Positions 33,288-45,547 are shown, numbered from the stretch's first letter. The stretch is 64,000 nt of DNA from Sepioteuthis lessoniana (GCA_963585895.1 OY757921.1:81057743-81121742); one strand, 5' to 3'. Notes: generated from the letters alone by a model not told the origin. Translations and numbers: made by a program.

Positions 33288-34419
33288 TTAAGCCTTACTT
33301 TACCAACTGTTTGTTTTTATAGTTGAATACATAAAAGTTATCTATACTGATTGATATATAATTTTTTTGTTCCTTGACATATTTAGTATGAAGTGAACAG
33401 TAGAATTTTGTCTCCAGCTTGGCTATTTGTTGAAACAAAATAACAATTAAAATTTGTTATTGTATTTTGGTGAAGGTCAAAGCAGTTCTTTTAAATTTTT
33501 TTATCTATTTTTTTTTTTAAACCTCTGAATGGAAAATATCTATTTACTACCAGTGAAAATATTCTATAAAAGTATAATTACTAAAAAAATAATTACATTA
33601 GTTTTAATTTTTAAAAATTCAATCCTTTTGCAGGCAGATGATATTTTTTAATATTTATAGAGTGGGCAAATTATTTTTAGAAAATTTACAAAATAGAGGG
33701 TATGTTTAAACAAGTCAATAAATCATATAGATAAAAAAACAAACAAAACTTCATAATTTGATGAACAATTGTGTGTTTTAGTATAAAAGCATGAAAACAA
33801 AACACTCACTTTTAATTATATAAACAACCTTTACACAGTACTAGAGCACATTGGGGCCTCCTAACGATGTTTCTATACATTAACATTGAATTGGTTAACA
33901 AGCAGCCAATAGAAAAATGCCTTACATTAAGCTACTACATAAATGATACATGTCACTGCCTGTGTAACCATTGGCAACAAAAATGTTGCTCTGCCTGCAA
34001 AAGAGTTTAGATAAAGATTATTCAAGGTTTAGTAAAAATGCGAGATGACTTTTTATATAAACAATTTTTTTTTTAAGTTGATGTAAAGTTTTATATGAAA
34101 GTTTTTTTTTTTTTTTCAACTTTATTGTTGAAGTTGTTTTCAGTGAAATATCTGATTCTTTATTAAAGAATTATACAATCAATTCTGTTTAACATACTTT
34201 TCACTGCCTGAGCCAAGATGATTTTAGTGTGGAGTCATAAAAATTTTATAACTAATGCTTACTGCTATCCATAAGTGGTACTTGCTTATTTCATAGATGC
34301 ACAATTAATAAAAGTTTAATTGTTTTCCAAAATATATTTGTTATTTGAATCCTGGTTGAAAGTGAGGTATAAAATTCACATTCCCTGATACAGTTGGCAC
34401 ACCTTCATTGACAAGTCAG

Positions 34420-34650
34420 TATTGTTGACTATGAGGCATGCCTAGAGTCTATTAAAAGTTTGGCAATGATCCAAATTACTGAATGACTTCTGCTATTTTA
34501 AAGCCTATTATAGCAGCTATCTATTTGCCAGGTGGATGCTGTTGTTTGTGCTATTTGTTGTATCAATGAGCTTCACTCCACCAGCACCAGTGATTGGAAC
34601 TGTTGGCCTTCTAGTATGCAGTTTGATTCTCTAATCATTGAGCTATGATA
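34420..34650 (-). mobile_element. tRNA-derived SINE of a further family
   Basis: On the - strand 'tagctcaatgattagagaatc' approximates box A and 'cagttccaatcactgg' box B, followed by a unique body. Confidence 0.55.
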
Positions 34651-34796
34651 TGAGTTATTTCTTTTGATATACTTTAGTTTTAACATTTAAGTTTCTGGAT
34701 TGATGACTTGGGTTTTAAAGTCATGTGGTTTTGGTGCTTTTTGCCTTTGTGAGATGGTCTTTCCTTTTTGGGACCATAGAATGTTTCCTAATGATT

Positions 34797-34798
<2 letters not shown>

Positions 34799-34831
<33 letters not shown>
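34799..34831. repeat. (TA)n microsatellite
   Basis: About 16 TA units in otherwise plain AT-rich sequence. Confidence 0.9.
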
Positions 34832-34834
<3 letters not shown>

Positions 34835-35668
34835 CCTTATCTATCAAATCACATTTGTGTATACATTTAATGTTTATTTTATACATTGTGTTAATGCTTT
34901 ATTTTTCAAACCCTGCTTTTTGTGTTCATTTAATTTTTTTAAAAATTTAGTAGTTGTAAGTGCTTTTTTTAAAGTTTCTCTTATTAAAGAGAGTGTCCTA
35001 TTGTATTGTGTACAGTTAAAGAGAGAAAAAAATTAATTGGTATTGTAAATGTTATATCAATTCTTATATTATCTGTCTTTAAAAAGAAAATTTTTTTTGC
35101 CTTTGACTGGTATCAGTGATTGTTCCTGCATTGTCAAATGTTTGGTCATCAACTATCTGTTAATGACACCCAATGGGTTGTTTCAGGAATGGTCTCTTTG
35201 ACATGGGCTTTGCACATTTTTAAGTAATGACATTGTTCATTGTTTCCTTCCCAACCTTATACAAATTTAGAGAAGTGTGCTTTCTTGGCTTGTTTAATTG
35301 AGAAAAAAAACTACAATTTTTTTTTTTTTTACTCTGGCTTCATACTCTAAATTATTTAAATTCTTTATATTCTTCATTAAAGTTTTTTAAAAATAAAAAA
35401 ATAAAAAATGAAAAAAAATTTTTGATAAGGAGTAATAAAAGAAATAAAAATCAAACAACACTTGAAAAATTCTTTGTTCATCGGCACTGGATATGGGTTG
35501 AGTCATATCACTGCTTCATCATAAGCAGTACTTAATACAGTTTTACCTTGACAGTTTTCACTTTTGTATTCTTATGAAGATTTGTATGGTTTTATAATTG
35601 TTTCTCTATTCAAAAATGGGGGAATTTTTTGTTCTCCTAGTATGAAGCCATGGTAAAAAAAAAATAAT

Positions 35669-35702
<34 letters not shown>

Positions 35703-36429
35703 TCCTAAAGCTGCATTTGTGCACAAGTTTTTATCAGGGGATGGTCTCCATCCTCAGGCTGTGAGAAAAAAAAATTCAAATTGACTAAAGGTTAAAAAAA
35801 AAATTAGTATTTTGATTGTTTACTTCCACCTACAAGACTATTCCTTAAAAAAACATGGAATTAAAGGTGTCTTAAGAGTAGTCTCCCCTTATTTTTATCT
35901 TCATATTTTTTTAAAAACTAATTTATAATTCCTTTTGATATTTATCAGATTAAAGTTCTGTGAAGATTTAGAAAATCCCTTTTTCAGACACCTTGAATTT
36001 ATTTAAAATTCTAGAAGTTAAAAAAAGTCTCTTAAAATAAAATTACCCCCCCCCTCAAAAAAAAAAAAAAATCAAAGTTTTTCTTTACTCATTTCCATAT
36101 ATCAGCCACAAAACCCTTTTCTATTTCTGTGAAATAACCTTTTGTGGTATGGCAACATTTTTTCCATTCCTTTTGACATTTTTATTTTTTATCTAAAAAT
36201 CTAAACATTTGTTTTGTTTGAGTTGTTACCCCCCACTCCTTACTCCAAGAGAGGAAAAAGTATTTATTCATTAAAACTTGAAAAAAAAATGTATAGAAAA
36301 CTTCCTTTTACTTGATCAGAGATATTTCTACATCATCCAGTTGACTTATTAAATAAAATAAAATAAAAAATGTATTTTATATTTTTATTTTTGTATGCAA
36401 AAAGAGTATTGTTTGCATTATCAATATGT
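34832..36429. other. AT-rich stretch without recognised genes
   Basis: It contains a (CA)n at 35671-35700, several A and T runs, and a short C-run near 36045. No gene or mobile element supported. Confidence 0.4.
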
Positions 36430-36560
36430 GAAGAAATGTTAGATTCTGGTAAATCTGACAAGATGATAAAAAAAAAAAAAATAAGTGGAAAAGTGGATAA
36501 ACCAGCACTGACAACAGATTCGATATTTTCTTCTCTATTGAAAAAAGAACTTCCTCAGTA
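36430..36560 (+). repeat. Repeat shared with 45980-46060
   Basis: 'gaaatgttagattctggt', 'tctgacaagatgataaaa' and 'agtggaaaagtggataaa' recur at 45985-46040. In the second copy the unit is one arm of a palindrome. Confidence 0.6.
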
Positions 36561-36832
36561 TGGAAATGAGTTTTTCTAAAGTTCAGCAATTGAGGAAATA
36601 GATAAAATAATGATAAAAATTTAAAAGGAGGGAAGGGCTTAAAGAAAAGAGACAGAAGAAAGAAAGAGATATAGGTTAGAGTGATGGTGGCAGGGGTTAT
36701 TGGTTTTGACTTTGACCATTTGGGCAGATGTCAAAGTTTCATCAGATTTGACCAGCAGAGATAGATTAATTTCAGTGAGAAAGAAATATGAGGAGGGGAG
36801 GTTCTGAGAAGGAGAAATTGAAGGAAAGTAAA

Positions 36833-36835
<3 letters not shown>

Positions 36836-36877
<42 letters not shown>
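36836..36877. repeat. (TA)n microsatellite
   Basis: About 20 TA units within purine-rich flanks. Confidence 0.9.
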
Positions 36878-36880
<3 letters not shown>

Positions 36881-37305
36881 GCCTGGAGTATTGGAGGAAG
36901 AGGTTTCAGGCATATCCTGTTTCATCAAAGACTGACTAAATTGGAATATCTAAATGAAAAAACGATAAAGAAAATCATTTAAAAGTATGGAAGTATTGTG
37001 GGATGTGTGAATGATATTTGCATTGTATCAGGCTTTTTTTGTTTTTTAAAGCAAAGATGGCAGTTATCTTAGGCTTCATTTATCAAAGGTGAGAGAGCTA
37101 AGCAATTTAAATGTTGCATTGAAAGTCAGATGAGAATCACCTGTTTTAAAGAAATAGATCTTTTGGAAAGTTCAAGTTGGGCATTTATCAAGTCTGACAA
37201 GTTCCATCTTGCAAATCAGTTATTCATTGATGTGAGGAGTTCTTTAGATGCCACAGTAAATGACAATTATTTGCTTCAATAATAATAGTAATTCAATAAT
37301 AATAG

Positions 37306-37559
37306 TAAAGTTGGTGACTAGTCGAGGGTGACCCGAAGGCTCTTTTTGTGATAGCTACTACACCAAGGTGTAGGGGAGGGCGCTACTCCTTTCCCTGAAT
37401 TGCTCCACTTTACCCTTGATCCGTGCCTTATAATACTGAGTGTTAAGCAAGAAGGTGTCAAGTACCATTTTTTGACTCTTTGGTATGACTCGAACTGGGA
37501 TTGAACCCAGGTCTCCCAAGACATTGGTGAACACTCTAACCATCATGCCAATGTCCAGT
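37306..37559 (-). mobile_element. tRNA-derived SINE, family B
   Basis: It matches the family B body and head ('gggtgacccgaaggctc', 'gattgaacccaggtctccc'). No clear target duplication. Confidence 0.8.
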
Positions 37560-38411
37560 CTGTTTTTATAGATATTCTATAAACAAACAAAAAAAAAAAG
37601 AAAAATAAGCAACCAACCACTTACACACTTATCTCCCTTTTTTTTTTTTTTCAAACTTTAGCATTCTAATCTCTTCCCTGGCATTTCAACTGTGATTTAG
37701 CATTCATTACTTGAAAAGTTATCCATTTTTAAAAGTTTCTTCTTTTTCAGATAAAATACAAGTTTTAGCAAATGACTTAATTGCTATTTAGTTCTCAAAC
37801 TAAGTCAAATGGATCCAAGTGATCACTAACAAAAATAGTGTCTTCACTCAGTTACATTCTCCCACCAACAAGAACAACACCTTCACTCAACTGAACCCAT
37901 CTTTTCTCCTGCATGTGGTGTTTTTATGCTTGGCCAGTACATTCACTTAAAAAAATTTGCATACACCACTCTCGCAAATTCTTCTTCGAGTAACCATTGT
38001 TCTTTTCTCTCTCAAGTGTACCACTCATTTTTCACACCAGGCATGAACATGCTCGCTTTGTCACAAGGGGTAAGTTATCTTCTCTTCTACAATTTTTTTG
38101 AAAATTTTCTTTATTATATTCAGAAAATTGTTTTGTCTTGTTTTAATTCTTTTGGTATAGTGAGCAACTTGAGTCGCCCAAATATACTTAATGTGTGAGG
38201 GTGAGATGCAACTTTAGACCCCATTGCTTAAAAATTTGAGATCTGAGATATAGCCCCTTCCAAAACCGTCTCTTTTTGGATATACCTTGGTTTTAAAATA
38301 AATACTTTAATACTTCTTAAACACTAGTAAAGCAGTCATTTTTTAAAGTATCAATGAATAAAAATTCTCTTAGGTGTGAGATACATAACAATGTGGCTAT
38401 ACGTCATCAGT

Positions 38412-38539
38412 AGGGCACCTCTGGTGGTGTAACGGTTAGCAAGCTAGACTAGCAAACCTACACGAGTGAGTTTGAGTCTCATTGGGCGCCCCATTCATTC
38501 GGCCTTGTGCCACATCGAAGCAAAGAGCTTTGTAAACTA
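38412..38539 (+). mobile_element. SINE family C with target duplication
   Basis: The head has GTGTAACGGTTAGCAAG and the box B-like GAGTTTGAGTCTC. It is bracketed by ctatacgtcatcagt (38397-38411) and ctatacgtcgtcagt (38540-38554), one mismatch. Confidence 0.8.
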
Positions 38540-38744
38540 CTATACGTCGTCAGTGATGTATTGCAAAAGGTTCATAGGGGTTTTGATCTTTCAACATCAG
38601 ACTCCTTTACTTTGTTGACCTCATCTGGGTTAATCGGACCCCGAGATGCATACCACAAACTTGCTACGCCTACGGTCATTTTAAAGTTTTATATAAAAAA
38701 ATTTTTTAAACATGGCAAAACCTGAATTATTTAATGGCAACTGC

Positions 38745-38800
38745 TTATCACAGCAACCAATCAGAAGTAGATGTTGATATAGCTGTCTGTATATAAGTCA
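38745..38800 (+). promoter_or_regulatory. Possible core promoter in repeat-like sequence
   Basis: CCAAT (38757-38761) is followed about 30 bases later by TATATAAG. This spacing is promoter-like, and the surroundings (38700-38900) could be an LTR, but no coding region follows. Confidence 0.25.
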
Positions 38801-39000
38801 ATTAGTAACCGTTCTCAGTTTCTCCTGCAAAGATCAAACACTTGTGTGATATATCTCCTAACACCAGTAGTTTATTGTCATTGTGAGATTCCAATAAGTT
38901 TTTTTTTGTTAGTTTGAGCTTCAATTGTCATCCTAGAAAAAAAATGAGTTTTCAAAATGTTTACATACACTATTATTCATTTTCATCAACTTGTAGAATA

Positions 39001-39249
39001 AAAAAAGTAAAGTTGGCGACCTTAGTCAAGGGTGACCTGAAGGCTCCCCTTTTTAATAGCTACCACCCTGAGGTGTAGGGGAGGGCACTACTCCATTCCC
39101 TGGATTGCTCCACTTTATCCTTACCTTATAATGCTGAGCATTAGGCAAGGTGGCATCAAGTACCATTTTTTTTGAGTCTTTAGTATAACTTGAGCTGGGA
39201 TTGAACCCCAATCTCCCGGACCATTGGCGAACACTCTACTCAGTAGGCC
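39001..39249 (-). mobile_element. tRNA-derived SINE, family B, with target duplication
   Basis: It is flanked by acttgtagaata at 38989-39000 and 39250-39261. It lacks the last bases of the tRNA-like head, so its 5' end is slightly truncated. Confidence 0.85.
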
Positions 39250-39407
39250 ACTTGTAGAATAGTTATGTATTTCCTGGTAGAGTTGTCATTTACAAAGCTA
39301 AGCCTAGCTTGGCATGAGGCCAGAAGTATGAGACACTCTGTAGGAATCAAATTCACTGATAGTTTGATTGACTATCTTGCTAATCATTATGCTACAAGAG
39401 GTGTCTT

Positions 39408-39514
39408 GGTTAGCAAGTTAGACTAGCAAACCTTCACAAGCGAGTTCAATTCTCATTGGGTGCCCCATTCATACAGCCTTGTGTCACATCTGAGCAAAAC
39501 TACTTTGTAAATTA
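39408..39514 (+). mobile_element. SINE family C, 5' truncated, with target duplication
   Basis: It matches 38412-38539 from 'ggttagcaag' on, and is bracketed by ctacaagaggtgtctt (39392-39407) and ctacaagaggtgcctt (39515-39530). Confidence 0.75.
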
Positions 39515-40059
39515 CTACAAGAGGTGCCTTGATTGTCAGAGTGGGGGCAGATAAAAAGCCAGAATTTCAAAAGTTAATTCAGATGACAAATAGGTCCTCC
39601 TCACTAAAAGATTGATTTAACCCTTTTGGTGCTTTTCTCCGAAGGATCTTTTCCCCAAAAAATCAGCTGACTGAATTCAAAGAAATAACTTTTATGTATG
39701 AATCATTTTTTTAAAATCACGTATAGTTTTAAAATTCAATCGTTGTAAATAGTATTTGTTTATTTACGATAAAATAAATATTGAATAAAATTGATTCAAA
39801 AACTGCTGCGAGAATAAAATCCCCTTTTATTTCCATAAATTCAATACTAAAAATTTTATTTAACCAAAATAGCAAACACGAACACAAGTCCTGTGGACAG
39901 TGTAGTTATGATCAGATCAAAGATTCCAATATTTACTGGGAAAACGGCCGATTTGAAACCCTGGTTAGCTGCATTAAAAAAAAAAAAAAAAAAAAAAAGA
40001 GTGGATCAATAAATTAACAGACCCAGAGATCATTCATCTAGCCTATGATTTTTCAGATG

Positions 40060-40430
40060 ATATTGGATCAGAGATTATCTTGACGAACATCCAAACATCT
40101 CCAGCATGGAACTATTTCAACAGTTATCTGCCCAGTACGGAGAGTTTGAAAATTCTATCAAAGCCGCTCGAACCTTAATGAAAGTAAGGCAAAATAAAGA
40201 TGAGGCTCTTGCTGAATTTGCTGGTCGCATATCAGAACTCTGAATTAAGAGGTTTCAGAAGTACAAGTACAGTTAGTTGAATTCTTTATTGAAGGTTTAT
40301 TTAAGATATCACGAGCCAATCCCACAAAGTTATCGGAGGTGTTGTCATTGGCAAAGAGAAGGGACAAAAAGCTCCATGAACAAATATGTGGTAGTCAGGG
40401 ACGGGGGAGGAAGGACAGACAAATTTTTAA
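40060..40430 (+). mobile_element. LTR-retrotransposon gag fragment, broken
   Basis: A frame from about 40065 gives LFQQLSAQYGEFE and LAEFAGRISEL and then hits a stop at 40241-40243. A shifted frame continues with VEFFIEGL and LSEVLSLAKRRDKKL. Both fit the capsid part of gypsy-type Gag. The break shows the copy is dead. Confidence 0.6.
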
Positions 40431-40470
40431 AATTGGGTTCCTAACAAGTTACATATATTAAAATATATAT

Positions 40471-40704
40471 GATTTGCTTTGGTTGGGTTTTATAGCATAT
40501 CAACCATTGTAGGTTATTTAATGCCAAATCCTCTTTATACATATATATGATTTGGTTTGGTTGGGTTTTATGGCATATCAACCATTGTAGGTTATTTAAT
40601 GCCAAATCCTCTTTATACATATATATGATTTGGTTTGGTTGGGTTTTATGGCATATCAACCATTGTAGGTTATTTAATGCCAAATCCTCTTTATACATAT
40701 ATAC
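40471..40704. repeat. 78-bp tandem repeat, three units, from family E tail
   Basis: The units start at 40471, 40549 and 40627 and contain 'tggcatatcaaccattgtag' and 'gttatttaatgccaaatcc'. Copies 2 and 3 look nearly identical, so the expansion is recent. The family tail is reversed here. Confidence 0.9.
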
Positions 40705-40829
40705 TAAACATATTTCTAACCACATTTTGAATATAACATCTTTAAATGAGTCTGAGCTCATTTTTTGCACAATTAATGGTTTTATTTATTTCTATCTAAT
40801 ACAAATAATTCTATTTACTATTAATCATG

Positions 40830-41360
40830 TTTGAACAGTTTAATGTTGTCAAGTATTGCTATGTATCACTAACAATTCAATTAAACATCTGTTATTTGTT
40901 TACATACAGTTAAATGATCAAACAGTTCTATTTCTAACAATTCAATTTAGCATAGTTGAACAAAGTTAAATGGTTCCAAGTATTGCTATGTATCACTAAC
41001 AATTCAATTAAACATCTGTTATTTGTTTACATACAGTTAAATGATCAAACAGTTCTATTTCTAACCACTCAATTTCACATAAGTCATTTGTTGGCACTCA
41101 GTTTAAATGATCAAACAGTACTATTTGACCCATAGATTGGATCCTATCAGATGTTACCATTCTGGACCAGGTAGTAATGGTAATGAAGAGGTACTGTACA
41201 TTTACCAAAGCTCCAGCATTACTGGAGCCTCACTATCAGATTGTTTAGTCATTTTCAGGACACTCACTGGGGGTAAGGGGTCTTACACTTCTACCGAGAT
41301 GCAGTTGGTGTATTCTACAGCCTCAGCTGACTGGGTTGGAGGGTTTTTGAGGAATTAGAG
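40830..41360 (-). mobile_element. Family E copy with a 127-bp internal duplication
   Basis: The unit starting 'aagtattgctatgtatcac' occurs at 40851 and again at 40978. The head module is at 41130-41345, with 'gatcctatcagatgttacca' and 'ctccagcattactggagcc' read on the + strand. Confidence 0.75.
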
Positions 41361-41399
41361 CTGGATATTAGGAGGTTGAAAACATCAGGTCTAATTGTA

Positions 41400-42310
41400 A
41401 TCCAATCTAATGGTCAGAAAATTATATTAAACTGTATGATTCAAGTACCCATTGAAATAGGGGAGATTAAAACCGGGTCAAAGTTATATATAGCATGAAA
41501 CTTGGATCAGAGGAGGATTAGCTAAAGAAAAATGAAGCCCAGAAAAATTTTAATCCAAATCTATTGAAAATAAAGAGGGTAAAAATTCCATTTGGTAGCA
41601 ACACCTGTAGCAAGTTCAATGTTTACTCAGTGTAAGATGTTAAACTCCCTTCTTGTACTGTTATTTTCTGAACTGTTAGAGTAGCCTCTACCAAACAGTG
41701 GAATATTGTATGAAGAGGTTTGAACAGAGGAAGTCCTCCCAGAAAATGCAGAGGTAATTCTAGTAGAGGCTGTGGTAAAAAAAGAAGAAAAGTACAAAGG
41801 AATGGTAGCTAATTTGGGTAATAACATGCTTAAGGTACCCAAAGGAGAGAAGTTAGGAAGAGTGTCATTTATTAATATTAGGAAATGAGTTAGATGTATT
41901 AGGACACATAATAGGACAAATAACATTAAGACTGATCCAAGAACTAAAGACAAAAAATAACAAGGATAATGCAGTGCAATAGAGATGTGGTAGTCAACTT
42001 TGTCCAAATGAAAATCGATACAGCAGACCATCCTTCTCTAAAAGAAAGACTTTAATGGATACCAAACCACAAGAGAAAATTGGTGGAAAAAGCTGTTAAA
42101 GAGATCTTAGAGACAGGGGTAATTGAATACTCTTGTTACCCTTGGAGTGTTCTGGTTATAGGGATTAGCAAAAAGAGTAGAGGACATAACTTCTACATTA
42201 GAAATAATCACAAGATACAAAGTAGAGTCTGAACCTATTACCCTCAATGTTAGCTAGAACAAAATCTATGCTTATTGACTTCCTGTGAAGCTGAAAAGTG
42301 CATGCATGAT
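41400..42310 (+). mobile_element. gypsy-type pol fragment (end of protease to RT start)
   Basis: Around 42015-42180 the translation gives IDTADHPSLKERL, HKRKLVEKAVKEILETGVIE and YPWSVLVIGISKKS, the conserved start of a Ty3/gypsy reverse transcriptase. A stop interrupts it. The upstream 41400-41520 has protease-like VPIEIGEI. The fragment cannot be functional. Confidence 0.7.
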
Positions 42311-42407
42311 GCATTCGGAACTTGTGTGTCCAGCAGTCAAATATATTTATCTGGTAATTAACACTTGTTTATTTTAGGATTGTTTAGGGATAACCAAAAG
42401 AGAATCG

Positions 42408-42480
42408 AGGGGTCACCATGGTGTAATGGCTGGGCTATTAAGATAACTGATGGGACATGGGCAATTGCTTAGAACTATCC
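42408..42480 (+). mobile_element. tRNA-like SINE head fragment
   Basis: 'ccatggtgtaatggctggg' resembles box A. The rest of a SINE is not clear. Confidence 0.35.
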
Positions 42481-42859
42481 AAGGTATGTAATAGGGAAAC
42501 AAACTGCGACGAGCAGAGTAATTCCACTATTGACCATTCTAGAACTTCCTATATGTTGCATGACTTACAAGAACACCATTGCTTTTCTGTCACATTACTA
42601 GGCTGAAGAAAAACTTCGAAGAGATCTTTCTTACCTTTGATCAATGCCACAATCAGTAGCTGGACATGACTATCGGAACATCTTACAAAAATTTTCTCAA
42701 AATACTAGGACTCTTAAAGACCATTGGTCTGAGGGAATTATGAAAAAAGAAATAGGTTCTCTCACATGAATTATTTGAATAATTGGTATTAGTTGTTTCT
42801 ATCATAATACTGTTAGCCATTTTCAAATAGAAATTTGGTTGACAAATCCCTAAAAAGTG

Positions 42860-43400
42860 TTTAAAGTTTGGTTGTTTTATAGCATATCAATCCAAGTGGA
42901 TTATTTAATGACAAATTATATATAAGGTTTGTAAGCGAATAGTTTGTAGGTAACATTTTTAAATGAGCCAGAGCTCATTTGCTTGCACACAGTTAAATGG
43001 TTTCAAGTATCCAACACTAATAATTCTATTTTATATCAATTGTTTGTTTGCACACAGTCAAATGGTTTCAAGTATCCAACACTAATAATTCTATTTTATA
43101 TCAATTGTTTGTTTGCACACAGTCAAATGGTTTCAAGTATCCAACACTAATAATTCTATTTTATATCAATCGTTTGTTTGCACAATCAAATGGTTTCAAG
43201 TATTGCTATCCAACACTAATTATTCTATCTATTAATCATAATCCCTGGTAAAAGATTGAACAGATCTCTTTGACCCATACATGGAACCTTAGCAGGTACT
43301 TCCACATTCTCCTAACCCCAAGACTCATCACCAGATGCAATTTAATGTCATACCCAGGACATTCAAAATAAGAAACTGATAAGTTTGTGTATAACGTTTA
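42860..43400 (-). mobile_element. Family E copy with a four-unit 65-bp VNTR
   Basis: The 65-bp unit starting 'cacacagt-aaatggtttc' begins at 42986, 43051, 43116 and 43181 (the last slightly shortened). The head module follows at 43260-43380. Confidence 0.85.
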
Positions 43401-43872
43401 GAGTGGTTGAGGTAGATGCTACTGACCAATAAGAAACAACACTAGGGAACCAAGTGGAAATATCGGTTAGTGAGAAAACAGCACAATCACCAGTGAAGCA
43501 GGAAGGACCATTACAATTGCCATGAGTGGAAATACTCTGCCTAATGAATTCTGACCTGATAACATTAAGAGAAAGAAAGAAAGAATGAATGAAAGAAAAA
43601 AAAAAAAAAAACTGTCACAAAAACTTAACTTTCTTATATAATGTTTTTTTTTTTCAATTATTGCTTAAGATTCTTTTTTTTTTTTTTTAACTATTATTGT
43701 ATTATAGCAGTACTAAAATGACACGTGCCATTCTGTCTTTTGTGTGGGTACTGTACTATTCCTCTACAGCAGTAGTTGCAAGGATAGATAATTGTGTGCC
43801 TTGTGATCTAAGGAGTGTGTGATAGATAGCCATTTTAGACTGCTGAGTGAGGGTTTTTGGGCAAGTGGCTCT

Positions 43873-44953
43873 TGTCATGTGATATCCCACGGAGACGATA
43901 GAAATAAGATTAATACTATCCTCCTGTTGGAATGAACAGTGGCAAACCGTCAAAGAGTGACCGTTAAGAAAGAATGTAGGTCACAGAGGGGATACCAATA
44001 GATGTTGGTACTTCGTAACCTCAGGTCGCCGGACACCAGGGGGAAGGAGGGAGAAGCCAAATGATTGGCTGGGGCCCTAAAACGGAAGTGGCACCTTCTC
44101 CCCGTCGGCGAAAAAAACGAGAAGAAATGTTAGTTATTGGAAAGGGCTCGTGGCAGACAGACCCATAGCCATTACTCCGGGTGAAGAAGACAAAAACATA
44201 TCTCGGACACGAGGGACCCAAGTTCTTCAAGCCAGTGTTAAAAATAGCATTATTAGTCTATTAGCCCGTGAAAGAAGAAAGATTCTCCAGTGGAACCCCG
44301 TCGAAAAATAAGATAAGTAACTTTGGGGCTATTTCTCTTTATACCCAAATTTTATATACCACTCTCTCTCTCTCTCAATTTGAAGGAAAACGAAAGAAAA
44401 GAAAAGAAGAAAGACATTTATGTTCGTGGACTGTCCATTTATTATATATTTGACACTTTGAAAGTGTATCTCTTTGTATAGTAAAGGATTCATGTATTTT
44501 AATGTTACCACGTGGTCGAAGTTGTTCTTTGCAGTTCTGCTACGAATTTGTTGTGTCACATTTTTTTTTTCAGCTTCTGTTCGCCTTATGTTATCTTGCT
44601 TAGTATTGTCCTATAAATTCCTTTAAAATATCACACGGGAAACCGGAGTTGCCGACTACTACAATATAATATTATTACTTCTCAACCTAGAGGTCCATAT
44701 CTTCCATTGTCTAGGGGGAGGAAGGAAAGCGACCTGGTGGGTGTGTGGATAGTGTGAAATTTGGAACCCCTTGCCAGCGGCGGTCAGTCTAGCCCTAAAT
44801 TAATCCCTCACATAATATGCCAGTTCTTATATGCCTGAGAGAAAAACTCTGAACGAGGACTTATTCTATAAGGGATCAAGTGCCAACCTGCCCCGTCTTC
44901 ACATGTGCAAAAATAAAGTCCCGTTTTGGGATTTTAGTCGATTTGCCGTCACA
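43873..44953 (-). mobile_element. Solo LTR (family L), inverted copy, with CTCT target duplication
   Basis: The element is the reverse of 8139-9192 over about 1.08 kb, with TGTCATGTG at its left end and CCGTCACA at its right, and CTCT flanks at 43869-43872 and 44954-44957. The TATA box is at about 44351-44360 on the other strand. No internal region adjoins it. Confidence 0.88.
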
Positions 44954-45210
44954 CTCTTTATCTGTCTTTTTGGCAAATGGTGGTCAAATTTTCATCATCT
45001 CCTGGTTTCTTGAAAAGCAAATGGGTTCCAGATTTCTTTCTGGATGCAAGATATTTCTCTTTTCATGTTATAACTCATTCACACCAACACAAGAAAAAGA
45101 AAAAAATTTTTTGAATATGAGCACAGGTAAAAAAATCACACATAATATTAGTAATTCTAGTCAAGTAAGAACATTAAGTTTATAAGTCCCAAAAATTCAC
45201 TCTGAATTGT

Positions 45211-45547
45211 CCAGCAGGACACATGGTGTAACGGTTATAGGCATTGGTTCCCTAAGCTTCTAAGGAGACAATCATATGCCAGTTGCAGGTTCAATCCTAA
45301 TTGCAGGCGAGTAACAATACAGGAATACTTGTACCCAGTTATGGCTAACGGAATCAGAACAGGCGACGCCTGTGGTTTCAATAAAGGACGTAGTTTATAG
45401 TTCCATGAAGGTTCCTGAGTTTGACAAACATATCGGAGGACATATCGGCTGAAACATTGTGGAAATGACCATAAAGATGAAGACAATAGTCTGAAAACCC
45501 TTAATAATAGAAATCTACAAGCTTCGTCTCAGAAATTTAGACAACTA
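45211..45547 (+). mobile_element. tRNA-derived SINE, family D
   Basis: The head reads ATGGTGTAACGGTTATAGG, with box B-like GCAGGTTCAATCC. The body ends with 'gaagacaatagtctgaaaac' and 'gcttcgtctcagaaattt'. Two more copies form the inverted pair at 58877-59478. Confidence 0.8.

Larger units (their letters stand above)
31141..34400. other. SINE-poor AT-rich stretch downstream of BTBD9
   Basis: It contains two MITE-like units (31247-31446, 32930-33287) and CA and T runs but no SINE or LINE that I recognise. It may be distal 3' UTR or intergenic sequence. Confidence 0.4.

Noticed and set aside
40471-40704. CRISPR-like array
   Set aside because: The units abut directly without unique spacers and match the tail of a dispersed repeat. 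The genome is that of an animal.
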